Source of the DNA: an uncultured delta proteobacterium
GTDB lineage: Bacteria; Desulfobacterota; Desulfobulbia; Desulfobulbales; Desulfocapsaceae
Direction: 5' to 3'
Assembly: GCA_903875445.1 (NCBI GenBank)
Contig: CAIQWD010000100.1
Location: forward strand, 1-64,000
Length of the DNA stretch: 64,000 nt
Position 1 is the first letter of the stretch, and every line of letters starts with the position of its first letter. The translations under genes were made by a program, and so were the position numbers. Of the stretch, positions 40,094 to 49,891 are shown piece after piece. A model generated the notes under the pieces. That model worked only from the letters and a program-made list of their open reading frames with translations. It did no database searches and was not told the origin of the DNA.

Positions 40094-40453
40094 ATGCTTG
40101 AAAACACCCCCCAACCCATCCCGATACTTACCGCCCGACAAAAACAATTCCTGAAAGCACTGGCCCATCCTCTCAGCCCACTGGTGCAGATTGGCAAGGA
40201 GGGTATGAGTGCGGGGATCATCGATACGGTAAAAGCTGAATTGCAGAACCATGAATTGATCAAGGTTAAAATAGGCAATAACAGCGGACTGGAAAAACAT
40301 ACCACCTCACAGGCAGTAGCCGAGCAGACGGAGAGCATCCTGGTACAGCTTATCGGCAAGGTCTTTATTTTGTATAAAGCTAACCCGGAAAAAGCCAAGG
40401 ACAAAAAAATCAAATTACCATCAGCGGCAAAGCCCTATCCTGTGCGGCAATGA
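40094..40453 (+). CDS. yhbY: YhbY/CRS1 family RNA-binding protein
   Basis: LTARQKQFLKALAHPLSPLVQIGKEGMSAGIIDTVKAELQNHELIKVKI. Confidence 0.93.
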   Translation: MLENTPQPIPILTARQKQFLKALAHPLSPLVQIGKEGMSAGIIDTVKAELQNHELIKVKIGNNSGLEKHTTSQAVAEQTESILVQLIGKVFILYKANPEKAKDKKIKLPSAAKPYPVRQ

Positions 40454-41177
40454 ACAGGATGGTCTCGCCCCATTGCCGCACCGCCGACTTGGCAGCATCC
40501 CTTGCTAATAACGGTGTGTTGTTGGTTTCGCTTAAATGGGCAAGGACAGCGATATGCAGTTGACTGCCGATGAGTTCGGCGAGGAAAGCTGCCGCGTCTT
40601 CATTACTGAGATGACCCATATGAGAACGAACACGCTGTTGCAACGGCAAAGGATATGGTCCGTTTTTCAGCATTTCAAGGTTATGGTTAAATTCGAGAAT
40701 AAGGGCATTGCAGCCTCTTAGTCTTTCCGCCATGAGATGCGAGACCTTGCCGGTATCGGTACAATAACCGAGACTGCTTTTACCGTCGCTGACCACAAAG
40801 CCGACCGGGTCTGCAGTATCATGGGAAATCCTAAAGGAACGCACCCAAAGGTCTTCTATCTGCACCAGATCTCCGGTCTCGAATTCCTTTGCCGCAAAAA
40901 GCTTTCCGAGTCTTTTCTCGCCGGCACTCAAGGTGCCGAAATTTGCGTAGGTCGGAAACTTAAATTTCCTGGAAATTACCCCTGCACCACAGATATGATC
41001 ATTGTGTTCGTGAGTCAGGCACAATGCCTTGATGTCCCTCAGCTCCCGGCCAATAGAATGCAAACGGGAATCAATTTCCTTACCGGAAAACCCAGCATCG
41101 ATCAAAATGCCGGTCTTACCACTCTCGACGAAAACCGAATTTCCCCGACTGCCGCTGCCAAGAATTGAAAATCGCAT
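40410..41177 (-). CDS. MBL-fold metallohydrolase (YycJ/WalJ-like)
   Basis: MRFSILGSGSRGNSVFVESGKTGILIDAGFSGKEI...LTHEHNDHICGAGVISRK. Confidence 0.92.
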   Translation of the reverse strand: MRFSILGSGSRGNSVFVESGKTGILIDAGFSGKEIDSRLHSIGRELRDIKALCLTHEHNDHICGAGVISRKFKFPTYANFGTLSAGEKRLGKLFAAKEFETGDLVQIEDLWVRSFRISHDTADPVGFVVSDGKSSLGYCTDTGKVSHLMAERLRGCNALILEFNHNLEMLKNGPYPLPLQQRVRSHMGHLSNEDAAAFLAELIGSQLHIAVLAHLSETNNTPLLARDAAKSAVRQWGETILFIAAQDRALPLMVI

Positions 41178-41180
41178 ACC

Positions 41181-41642
41181 CTATACCCCCGTGTGACCAA
41201 ATCCCCCAGCAGCACGAGATGTCGCATCAAGACCCTCAACGAGGGTAAATCTTGCTCTGGTTACCGGCGCCAAAACCAATTGGGCAATACGGTCTCCCCG
41301 GTGAACAACGAATGGCTTTCTGCCAAGGTTGATCAGGGCAATTTTGACTTCACCGCGATAGTCCGAATCGATAGTCCCGGGACTGTTGAGTATGGTCAAG
41401 CCATATTTGACAGCCAAGCCGCTACGCGGACGAACCTGCAGTTCATATCCGGCAGGAAGGGCGACGCCAAAGCCGGTCGGCACAAGAGCCATTTCCCCCG
41501 GTAAGATGACCAATTCATTGTGTACCGCCGCTTCAACATCCATACCGGCAGCTCCCGCCGATTCATAACGCGGCAGATTGAGATCACGCTCAGCCGCAGG
41601 TACCAGCCAACAGATTTTCACTTCCTTCTCATGCATAACCAC
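41181..41642 (-). CDS. dut: dUTP diphosphatase
   Basis: [71 protein letters not shown]. Confidence 0.96.
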   Translation of the reverse strand: MVMHEKEVKICWLVPAAERDLNLPRYESAGAAGMDVEAAVHNELVILPGEMALVPTGFGVALPAGYELQVRPRSGLAVKYGLTILNSPGTIDSDYRGEVKIALINLGRKPFVVHRGDRIAQLVLAPVTRARFTLVEGLDATSRAAGGFGHTGV

Positions 41643-41678
41643 CCTGCACTATAGATATTCTCAGTCTCCATCGGCGCA

Positions 41679-41714
41679 TAAAAAAAGCCGGTCCCTATGC
41701 AGGAACCGGCTTAG
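41679..41714 (-). terminator. Rho-independent terminator downstream of pnp
   Basis: Reverse strand AAGCCGGTTCC-TGCATA-GGGACCGGCTT followed by TTTTT. Confidence 0.85.
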
Positions 41715-41739
41715 CACACACTATACTCTACTTACACGG

Positions 41740-43818
41740 CTATTCCTCAAGCAGTGCCTTACGGCTCAGGCGAATCCTGCCACGATTGTCGACATCCAAC
41801 ACCTTGACCTCGATTATGTCCCCTTCCTTGACCACATCGGTAACCTTCGATACCCGTTTGATATCAAGTTCGGAGATATGCACCAGGCCATCGGTGCCCG
41901 GCAAAATCTCGACAAAGGCGCCAAAGTCCTTAATGGTTTTGACTACGCCCTTATAAATTGCCCCAACTTCCGCCTCGGCGGTTATAGCCTTGACTCTTGC
42001 CACAAGGGCGTCCGCCTTTTCGCCGCTGAGGGCAAACATTTTCACCAGTCCGGAATCGTCAACCTCAATCTTGGCGTCGAACTCGGCGGACAGCTCCTTG
42101 ATGATCTTACCCCCCGGTCCGATGAGATCGCGAATCTTGTCAGGATTGATCTTGTGGACCATATATTTCGGGGCATGCTCGGCGACTTCATCGCGGGATT
42201 TGGAGATACTCTTCTTCATCTCGGCAAGGATGTGGATACGACCATCTTTCGCTTGAGCAAGGGCTTTGCCCATGATTTGTCGATCAACCCCATCGATCTT
42301 GATATCCATCTGCAGCGAGGTAATGCCTTCGCCGGTACCTACTACCTTAAAATCCATGTCACCGAGATGATCTTCGTCACCGAGGATATCGGAAAGAATT
42401 ACGACCTTGTCACCTTCCTTGATGAGACCCATGGCAATACCCGACACCGGGCTTTTCAAAGGAACTCCTGCATCCATCATGGCCATACTGCCGCCACACA
42501 CGGTGGCCATGGAAGAAGAGCCATTCGATTCGAGAACCTCCGACACAATCCGGATTGAATATGGGAAATCCTCCTCAGCCGGGAGAACCGCCTCAAGACC
42601 GCGGGTCGCCAGGTTGCCGTGACCGATATCCCGACGTGATGGTCCGCGCAGGCCGCGAACCTCACCGACGCAGTATGGGGGGAAATTGTAATGTAGCATG
42701 AAACGGTTGATGACTTCGCCGTGCAGGGTTTCCACCCGTTGTTTATCCCGTTCACTGCCAAGAGTTGTCGAAACCAACGCTTGCGTCTCGCCGCGGGTAA
42801 ACAAGGCCGAACCGTGGGTTCGCGGCAGGTATCCGGTCTCACAGGAAATATCTCTTATTTGATCGAATTTTCTCCCGCCTATCCTGATTTGGCTATTGAC
42901 GACTTTGTCGCGCATGAAGGATTTTTTGTAGGCAGAGAGTAATTCGCTAACTTCCTTGCTGCGTCCTTTCTCCGGGTCGAGGGCGGCAACAACCTCCTGC
43001 TTCAGTTGGTCATACACGCGGCCACGTTCAAGTTTATCGAAAGTATTAAATACCTTGTCCATTCCGGCTGCGGCAAGAGATTGCACCTTGGCTCGCAAAT
43101 CTTCGTCAACCGGCATTGTTTCTACCGGGCGCTTCGGTTTTCCGGACGACTTCTGTAACTGCTCCTGCAAGTCAATGAGAGGCTGGAGATGCTCAAATGC
43201 ATGGAAGATACCGGCCAGGACCTCGTCTTCACCGAGTTCATCGGCCTTACCCTCAACCATGACAACGGCATTACGGGTACAGGCAACAACGATATCCATT
43301 GATGAATTTTTCAGCTCGGAAATCGTCGGATTAAGGACATAATGACCATCGATGTAACCGACACGCCCCCCGGCCACAGGACCGCCGAACGGAATATCGG
43401 AAAGGGTCAGGGCACATGAAGCGCCGGTCAGTGCCAAGATATCCGGTTGCACATCCGGATCAGCGGAAAGAACGGTGGCGATAACCTGGGTTTCGGCAGA
43501 ATAGCCGTCAGCAAAAAGAGGCCGCAACGGGCGGTCGATAATTCTGCAGGTCAAGACCTCGGTGTCGCTCGGTCGACCAATTTCCCGGCGGAAATAATTG
43601 CCGGGAATTCTGCCCACGGCAGCAAGTTTTTCCTGATATTCGATAGTCAGAGGCAAAAATCCGGCCTCCGGTTTGTTCTCGCCGGCACCAACGGCGGTAA
43701 CCAGCACCATGGTATCCCCCGATCGTATGACGATTGATCCTGATGCCTGCTTGGCAATTTTTCCTGTCTCGATGGAAATAATTTTACCACCGATTTCTGC
43801 TTCAACTCTTTTCAACAT
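41740..43818 (-). CDS. pnp: Polyribonucleotide nucleotidyltransferase
   Basis: Two RNase PH repeats, KH (KYMVHKINPDKIRDLIGPGGKIIKEL) and S1 (VGAIYKGVVKTIKDFGAFVEILPGTDGLVHISEL). Confidence 0.98.
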   Translation of the reverse strand: MLKRVEAEIGGKIISIETGKIAKQASGSIVIRSGDTMVLVTAVGAGENKPEAGFLPLTIEYQEKLAAVGRIPGNYFRREIGRPSDTEVLTCRIIDRPLRPLFADGYSAETQVIATVLSADPDVQPDILALTGASCALTLSDIPFGGPVAGGRVGYIDGHYVLNPTISELKNSSMDIVVACTRNAVVMVEGKADELGEDEVLAGIFHAFEHLQPLIDLQEQLQKSSGKPKRPVETMPVDEDLRAKVQSLAAAGMDKVFNTFDKLERGRVYDQLKQEVVAALDPEKGRSKEVSELLSAYKKSFMRDKVVNSQIRIGGRKFDQIRDISCETGYLPRTHGSALFTRGETQALVSTTLGSERDKQRVETLHGEVINRFMLHYNFPPYCVGEVRGLRGPSRRDIGHGNLATRGLEAVLPAEEDFPYSIRIVSEVLESNGSSSMATVCGGSMAMMDAGVPLKSPVSGIAMGLIKEGDKVVILSDILGDEDHLGDMDFKVVGTGEGITSLQMDIKIDGVDRQIMGKALAQAKDGRIHILAEMKKSISKSRDEVAEHAPKYMVHKINPDKIRDLIGPGGKIIKELSAEFDAKIEVDDSGLVKMFALSGEKADALVARVKAITAEAEVGAIYKGVVKTIKDFGAFVEILPGTDGLVHISELDIKRVSKVTDVVKEGDIIEVKVLDVDNRGRIRLSRKALLEE

Positions 43819-43929
43819 GTTTTCTCCAGATGTTTGTAGCATCAGGGAAGGGCGCAGCGCCAATTTCTCCGACTGGATTATCCACCAGCCCCGTATGCTC
43901 TTTTTTTCGGAATTCCATAAACAACAAAA

Positions 43930-43965
43930 ACCTCAAACAGTTCTTAAAGATTGAACTGTTTGAGG
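43930..43965 (-). terminator. Rho-independent terminator between rpsO and pnp
   Basis: Reverse strand CCTCAAACAGTTC-AATCTTTAA-GAACTGTTTGAGG followed by TTTTTGTTGTTT. Confidence 0.88.
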
Positions 43966-44016
43966 TAATAAAACAGCACTATACCCTGAACCGCAAACGG
44001 CCCGGTCAACAAAGAA

Positions 44017-44286
44017 CTACTTCCGCAGATTGAGTTCCTTGAGCATGGTTCGGTACTTATCGAGGTTTTTCTTCTTCAGATAATCAAGCAGACTGCGGCG
44101 CTGACCGACCAATTTCAGGAGACCCTGCCGTGAGTGATGATCCTTTTGGTGAACTTTGAAATGCTCGGTGAGATATTCAATACGATCGGTGAGAAGAGCA
44201 ATCTGCACCTCGGAAGACCCGGTATCGGTGGGATGGGTCTTGAATCTTTCAATGATTTCGTTTTTCTTTACTGCTGAGTGTGCCAC
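44017..44286 (-). CDS. rpsO: 30S ribosomal protein S15
   Basis: [58 protein letters not shown]. Confidence 0.98.
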   Translation of the reverse strand: MAHSAVKKNEIIERFKTHPTDTGSSEVQIALLTDRIEYLTEHFKVHQKDHHSRQGLLKLVGQRRSLLDYLKKKNLDKYRTMLKELNLRK

Positions 44287-44419
44287 GACAATCCTCCTGG
44301 ATGTATAATAAATGTAAATATTCGGTAGATAAATGTAACAACAAAAAATTCCGTCCGGAGACGAAGAGGGTGCATCTTAGATGCAATCCGTCCGTGCACA
44401 CACTAGCCAACTCGGGTGA

Positions 44420-45151
44420 TTATTGCAAGAGTTTACACGCCCCTTCGACAGATATCATCGCATTCATGCAGTGCTCCAAGGCCTGCTCACCGCCAAGTTC
44501 GTCCCAGCCAAGGCTCCCGTCAAGAGAAAAACAGCCGCTCCTGATCCGCCGCAATTGGATCAGATGTGCCCCGCAGCCCAGATGTCTGCCTATATCGGCA
44601 GCGAGCGACCGGATATAGGTACCCTTACTGCAAATAACCCTGATAGCTAGGGTGGCACCGTCTCCTCCTACAGCGGCGTTGCCATCGGTGCGTTCGAGAA
44701 GCTTGATGTCCACCGCCCGCGCCTCCTTGGTAACAGCTATGCCCTTTCGGGCATAATAATAAAGAGGTTTCCCCTGATGCTTCAATGCCGAATAGGCAGG
44801 CGGCGTCTGCAATTGCTTACCCCGAAAATGGAGGAGACACTCTTCAATGGTTGACGCGGCAATGGTTCCCACCGACTGACAGCCGGTTATCGCTCCTTCC
44901 GTATCAAGAGTCTCGGTCTCCACCCCCAACAACAAGGTGGCCAGATATTCTTTATCCCCATCCATGAGCCCGGAAATAAGCCGGGTAGCCGGTCGCCCCG
45001 CACACAGCACCAGGAGCCCGGTAGCAAAGGGATCGAGGGTTCCGGCGTGTCCGACCTTCTTCATTTGTAAAATCCGCCGAAGCCTGCTCACCACAGCAAA
45101 AGATGTGATTCCGACAGGTTTATCGATGAGAAAAACACCCGCTTCAAACAT
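44420..45151 (-). CDS. truB: tRNA pseudouridine(55) synthase
   Basis: GVFLIDKPVGITSFAVV, KVGHAGTLDPFATGLLVLCAGRPATRL, TPPAYSALKHQGKPLY. Confidence 0.96.
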   Translation of the reverse strand: MFEAGVFLIDKPVGITSFAVVSRLRRILQMKKVGHAGTLDPFATGLLVLCAGRPATRLISGLMDGDKEYLATLLLGVETETLDTEGAITGCQSVGTIAASTIEECLLHFRGKQLQTPPAYSALKHQGKPLYYYARKGIAVTKEARAVDIKLLERTDGNAAVGGDGATLAIRVICSKGTYIRSLAADIGRHLGCGAHLIQLRRIRSGCFSLDGSLGWDELGGEQALEHCMNAMISVEGACKLLQ

Positions 45152-45214
45152 GCGGCAGCAAAACAGGTGGTTGGTACTTTGTCCAAAAGAAAGTAATCAA
45201 GCTGTTTGTTCCCC

Positions 45215-46219
45215 TCATACCAAAGCCCTGCACAAGGCGTCCTGAACTTCCTTCTGTACCTGTTGGATGGACTTGCCAAAGCTGCGAAATCCAGCGGCGT
45301 TACGATGCCCGCCTCCATCAAACTCTTTTGCAACCGTCGCCACATCACATTGCCCTTTGGCCCGCATGCTGACTGCAACGATGTCGTTGCCGGTTTCTTT
45401 GAGCAGCACCGCCACCTTGACCGAATAGAGCGACCGAGGAAGATCGACAAAGCCTTCGACGTCCTGAATAGTGGCACCACTCTCTTCGAGCATTTTTCCG
45501 GACACATGCATAAAAGCGATCTGATCTCGGGCACAGAGGGTTATGGTTGCTAGAACCATTTGCATGAGCTTCAGCCGCTCAACACTGTATTTGTCATACA
45601 GATGACTGCCGACCTCCTCCGGTCGCACGCCTTTTTCAAGAAGGTCGGCGGCGATATGCATAGTTCGAGGGGTGGTACATTCATAGCGAAAGGAGCCACT
45701 ATCGGTGCAGATTGCCACATACAAATTGTACGCACAATTATAGCTGATTGGTGCGTTCAGGGCCTGTGCCAATTCATAAATCATTTCACCGGTAGAAGAA
45801 CGGTATGGATCAACCCAGCTGATCGTCCCGAAGGCCCGGTGCGACCGATGGTGGTCAATAACCAGGAAAGGCTCGATTTTTAAAAACTCGGATTTGGATT
45901 TACCAAGCCGATCGTCATCTCCACAGTCGAGACCGACCATAAGAATATCCTCTCCGGCTTCGACTACAAATTCTCGAAAGTCAGCAAGACTGGTATTGGC
46001 CCGCTCGGTGTCCGGCAAGAAATCGTAATGATGGGAGACCGGTTCTTCAAGAAAGCAGAAGACTTTTTTCCCAAGAGCATAGAGAATATCGGCAAGCGCG
46101 AAAAGAGATCCGAGGGCGTCGCCATCCGGATGGGAATGGGTAAGCAGGACTATATGCGTCGCGCCATGGATTTCTGCAAGCAACCGTTCAGGGATTATCC
46201 TTTCGGGATTCTCGTTCAT
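45215..46219 (-). CDS. nrnA: DHH/DHHA1 family phosphoesterase (bifunctional oligoribonuclease/PAP phosphatase NrnA-like)
   Basis: THSHPDGDALGSLFAL, LDCGDDDRLG, VIDHHRSHRAFG, DGGGHRNAAGF. Confidence 0.93.
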   Translation of the reverse strand: MNENPERIIPERLLAEIHGATHIVLLTHSHPDGDALGSLFALADILYALGKKVFCFLEEPVSHHYDFLPDTERANTSLADFREFVVEAGEDILMVGLDCGDDDRLGKSKSEFLKIEPFLVIDHHRSHRAFGTISWVDPYRSSTGEMIYELAQALNAPISYNCAYNLYVAICTDSGSFRYECTTPRTMHIAADLLEKGVRPEEVGSHLYDKYSVERLKLMQMVLATITLCARDQIAFMHVSGKMLEESGATIQDVEGFVDLPRSLYSVKVAVLLKETGNDIVAVSMRAKGQCDVATVAKEFDGGGHRNAAGFRSFGKSIQQVQKEVQDALCRALV

Positions 46220-46610
46220 TGGCTATTTCCTGAAAAATTTCTTCCAACTCAGCAACTTTTTCCACTACATCATCATATCGAAAATGAAGATCAGGTGTAA
46301 AGCGCAAATTGAGGGTCCGGGCAATATGGCTGCGCATAAATCCCTTGGCGCGTTGCAGTCCCTTTTCAGCCTCCTTGGCCTCTTTACTATCTCCCAGTAC
46401 GGTAAAAAAAACCAGGGCAAGGCTCAGGTCGTCGTTGACCTCAACCCGCGAGATGTTGATGTTGTGCAGGCGGGGATCCCGTACCTTGCTGATAACCAGG
46501 ATCGCCAATTCATTTCTGATCGCCTCCGCCACCCGGGATGGGCGTTTCTGTTCATTTTTGCCCCCGACCCCAAGGGAGTCGAGTGTCTTCTTGGGATCCC
46601 ACGTCTTCAC
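46188..46610 (-). CDS. rbfA: 30S ribosome-binding factor
   Basis: RPSRVAEAIRNELAILVISKVRDPRLHNINISRVEVNDDLSLALVFFTVLGD. Confidence 0.93.
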   Translation of the reverse strand: MKTWDPKKTLDSLGVGGKNEQKRPSRVAEAIRNELAILVISKVRDPRLHNINISRVEVNDDLSLALVFFTVLGDSKEAKEAEKGLQRAKGFMRSHIARTLNLRFTPDLHFRYDDVVEKVAELEEIFQEIANERESRKDNP

Positions 46611-46629
46611 GAGTAAACCTTCCTGTTTA

Positions 46630-46690
46630 GGGGCCGTTAAGAAATAACTCCTACCATTTTGGTCATTTCTTTACGGCCCCTTATGCCGTT
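46630..46690. repeat. 61-bp palindromic repeat element, copy 2
   Basis: GGGGCCGTTAAGAAATAACTCCTACCATTTTGGTCATTTCTTTACGGCCCC-TTATGCCGTT. Confidence 0.85.
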
Positions 46691-46728
46691 CATGATAGAA
46701 AAACGGAATTTTGATTATTGTGCAACGG

Positions 46729-49575
46729 CTAAAGAGTTGCTTCAACTTCGTTCATAACAAAGGCCTCAAGATTGTCGCCAATCTTGATATCATTAAACTT
46801 CTCGACCCCGATACCGCACTCAAAGCCGGAGAGCACCTCTTTCACATCATCCTTGAACCTCCGAAGAGATTCGATTTTGCCGGTAAAAATGACTACCCCT
46901 TCACGCAGTACGCGAATCTTGGCAGTGCGCAGAATCTTGCCGTCGAGAACGGAACAACCGGCGATTGTTCCAACCTTCGGGACGCTGAAGATCTCGCGGA
47001 CTTCGGCCATGCCGATGACCTGCTCTTCATAGGTCGGCTCAAGCATGCCGACCATCGCTTTGCGAATATCGTCGAGGGCATGATAGATGACATCGTATGA
47101 CCTAACATCGACGTTTTCCTTGACCGCCAGTTCCTTGACCTTAGCAATCGGCCTGACGTTAAAGCCGATAATAATCGCATCCGAAGCGGACGCCAGCAGG
47201 ATATCCGATTCGGTAATCGTGCCGGTACCTTCGTGCAGGATTCTGACCTTGATCAATTTGGTGGAGAGATCTTCTGCCGCTTTGGCAAAGGCCTCAAGTG
47301 TTCCTTGGACATCGGCCCTGAGAACGACGCGCAGTTCCTGAACATCGGCCTCACTCATCTGTTCAAACAGTTTATCTAGGGAGATCTTGCTGTTAGCGCC
47401 AAGCTCAGTTTCCCTGGCCTTCAGTGCCCGCACCTGGGAAACACTCCGGGCCATCTTCTCGTCGGTGACTACCACGAATTCGTCGCCGGCACTTGGTACC
47501 CCGGAAAGTCCCTGAACCTCTACCGGGATGGAAGGTCCAGCCTCTTTAATTTTCCGGCCCTTGTCGTCGAGCATGGCCTTGACCTTGCCGCTATGCTGAC
47601 CAACGACAAAATAGTCACCTGCTTGCAGCGTTCCTTCTTGGATGAGCACTGTTGCGACCGGCCCCCTGCCCTTATGCAGCTGCGCTTCGATTACCCGGCC
47701 CCTGGCCTTTCTGGTCGAATCGGCACGCAACTCAAGAACCTCCGCCAGCACCTGAATCGATTCAAGAAGATTATCTATGCCTATGTTCTTTTTCGCCGAG
47801 GTCTCACAGTACATGGTCTGACCGCCCCAATCTTCCGGCATGAGGTTGAGATCGGAAAGTTCGCGTTTGACCCTGTCGATATCGGCATTTTCTTTGTCGA
47901 TTTTGTTTACCGCCACGATAATCGGCACATTGGCCGCCTGGGCATGATTGATCGCTTCTCGGGTCTGATCCATGACGCCGTCATCGGCGGCGACAACCAG
48001 GATGACGATATCGGTCACCTGGGCACCGCGTGACCGCATCTCGGTAAAGGCGGCATGGCCGGGTGTATCGACAAAGGTCACATCGCCGGAACTCGACCGT
48101 ACATGGTAGGCACCGATATGCTGGGTTATGCCACCCGCCTCGCCCAAGGCGACATCCGTTTTGCGGATGGCATCGAGGATCGAGGTTTTGCCGTGATCGA
48201 CATGGCCCATAACGGTAACAACCGGCGAACGCAGCAGTCTCTCGCCACCTTCTTCCGATTCTTGGAGGAGTTGAACACCTATCTCTTCGGTAATTCCCTG
48301 CTCTACTTCATAGCCGAAATCGGCGGCAATGAGCATGGCGGTCTCGGTATCGACCAGCTGATTGATGGTGGCCATGACTCCAAGGCCCATGAGCTTGCCG
48401 ATCACCTCACTGGCTTTGATCTTCATACGCTGGGCAAGATCCCCGACGCTGATCATCTCAAAAACCTTGAAACGCTTCTTGCTGGCCTTCATTTCCGCGG
48501 CAGGAGTAACAATTTTGGGCATTTTTCTGCCTCGTTTGCCGCGCCGCAGATTGCCCTCACGATCAAGATAATCTTGTGCGAAATGGGTGAACTTGACGTT
48601 CTTCTGGCCTTTTTTGCCGCCACGCCGAAATTCACTGTCCTTATCGGAATCCCCTTCAGTGATCTTTTTACCCTTTTTCTTAAGCCGCGATGCCTCATCG
48701 GTTGCTGCGACAACCGGATCCTCATGGCCGGCAGGACCAGACCGTCTCTGCGGCGGTGGTTTCACCACTTTTTTCTTGGGTCGGGCAGATGGTGTCTCCT
48801 CAACTGCCACCGGCAATTCGATGGTACGAACCACCCTGGCCATAGATTTCTTCGGAAACGGTTTCTTTTCCCTTTTGTCCTTTGGCTCGGGACGCGCAAA
48901 GGATGTGATATGCCCGGTGGTGGCCTCGCGCGATGGCGATGGAATTGGTTTTTCCTCTGACTTTACCTGGACCTGTTCCTCGTTTTTTTCATTTGCAGCA
49001 TGGAAATCGGTTTTTTCATGCTGCGCTTTCGGCGCTTCATTCTTTGAAATCACCCTGGCGTGTTGATAATCAACCTGTTGTGGATTTTCAACCGGCTTAG
49101 GTGCCTGCTGCGTACTCTCTTCAGGGGTCGCGATAGTTGCGGAGGGTTCGGACAATTCGACAACCCTTTCCGAAATGGAGTGCGATGCGACCACAACGTG
49201 TTGTTCATCGACTGCCCCTGGCGGAGTGGGTTGTGCTTCGGTTGCCTGCAATTCAGGATTTTCCACCGGGTGTTCGGAGTCAAGTTCAACGCCGCTCGTA
49301 TCATCAACTACGGCAACCGGTCGACGTCGAATAACCGTCGATTTGCGGCGAATCACTGTCTGCCTATCACTTTCGCCGGCACCGGCAACACGTTTGTCTA
49401 CTCGCTCGGAATGAGCCGATTTCTGGAGTGCATTCCTGATACTCTCAGCCGTTTCGTCGTCAACCGATGAACTGTGCCCCTTAATATCAAAGCCCAATTC
49501 CAACAACTTGTCGGCTAACGCTTTACTGCTCATGCCGGCCTCCTTGGCCAGCTCATACACCCTGATTCTGCTCAT
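46729..49575 (-). CDS. infB: Translation initiation factor IF-2
   Basis: IF2_N domain and GTPase motifs ([40 protein letters not shown]). Confidence 0.98.
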   Translation of the reverse strand: MSRIRVYELAKEAGMSSKALADKLLELGFDIKGHSSSVDDETAESIRNALQKSAHSERVDKRVAGAGESDRQTVIRRKSTVIRRRPVAVVDDTSGVELDSEHPVENPELQATEAQPTPPGAVDEQHVVVASHSISERVVELSEPSATIATPEESTQQAPKPVENPQQVDYQHARVISKNEAPKAQHEKTDFHAANEKNEEQVQVKSEEKPIPSPSREATTGHITSFARPEPKDKREKKPFPKKSMARVVRTIELPVAVEETPSARPKKKVVKPPPQRRSGPAGHEDPVVAATDEASRLKKKGKKITEGDSDKDSEFRRGGKKGQKNVKFTHFAQDYLDREGNLRRGKRGRKMPKIVTPAAEMKASKKRFKVFEMISVGDLAQRMKIKASEVIGKLMGLGVMATINQLVDTETAMLIAADFGYEVEQGITEEIGVQLLQESEEGGERLLRSPVVTVMGHVDHGKTSILDAIRKTDVALGEAGGITQHIGAYHVRSSSGDVTFVDTPGHAAFTEMRSRGAQVTDIVILVVAADDGVMDQTREAINHAQAANVPIIVAVNKIDKENADIDRVKRELSDLNLMPEDWGGQTMYCETSAKKNIGIDNLLESIQVLAEVLELRADSTRKARGRVIEAQLHKGRGPVATVLIQEGTLQAGDYFVVGQHSGKVKAMLDDKGRKIKEAGPSIPVEVQGLSGVPSAGDEFVVVTDEKMARSVSQVRALKARETELGANSKISLDKLFEQMSEADVQELRVVLRADVQGTLEAFAKAAEDLSTKLIKVRILHEGTGTITESDILLASASDAIIIGFNVRPIAKVKELAVKENVDVRSYDVIYHALDDIRKAMVGMLEPTYEEQVIGMAEVREIFSVPKVGTIAGCSVLDGKILRTAKIRVLREGVVIFTGKIESLRRFKDDVKEVLSGFECGIGVEKFNDIKIGDNLEAFVMNEVEATL

Positions 49576-49677
49576 CCGTGACTCCCGTATTGCATCGAAA
49601 AAGTAAATTCACCTGCGATTTGACTGTCAGCCGTGTGCCGCAGTCTCCAGCAGGCAAATAATTTTAAATCTCTTTGG

Positions 49678-49875
49678 TTAAAGACGAAACATTCTTTTCC
49701 ATTTTTTTCTCTCTTTGAAAAAGGTCCGGCAACACCTCTCCTCGCCGCAACAGTAAGCTCCTCGCCCCGGCAGAGACTGCCGCGGGTCTTGTATCGGCAT
49801 CTCCACTCGCCATACAAAACGCCGGAGTTCCTGTTTGGGTCTTTTCATTCCGCAGGAGACACAGGTTCTTTGCAT
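49678..49875 (-). CDS. ylxR: YlxR (DUF448) family protein
   Basis: MQRTCVSCGMKRPKQELRRFVW...PGRGAYCCGEERCCR. Confidence 0.85.
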   Translation of the reverse strand: MQRTCVSCGMKRPKQELRRFVWRVEMPIQDPRQSLPGRGAYCCGEERCCRTFFKERKKWKRMFRL

Positions 49876-49891
49876 CACCACAGCAATTTTC

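Noticed and set aside
41578-42558. 326-aa forward ORF
   Set aside because: Antisense to pnp; composition typical of a reverse-complement shadow frame.
48055-48960. 301-aa forward ORF
   Set aside because: Antisense to infB.
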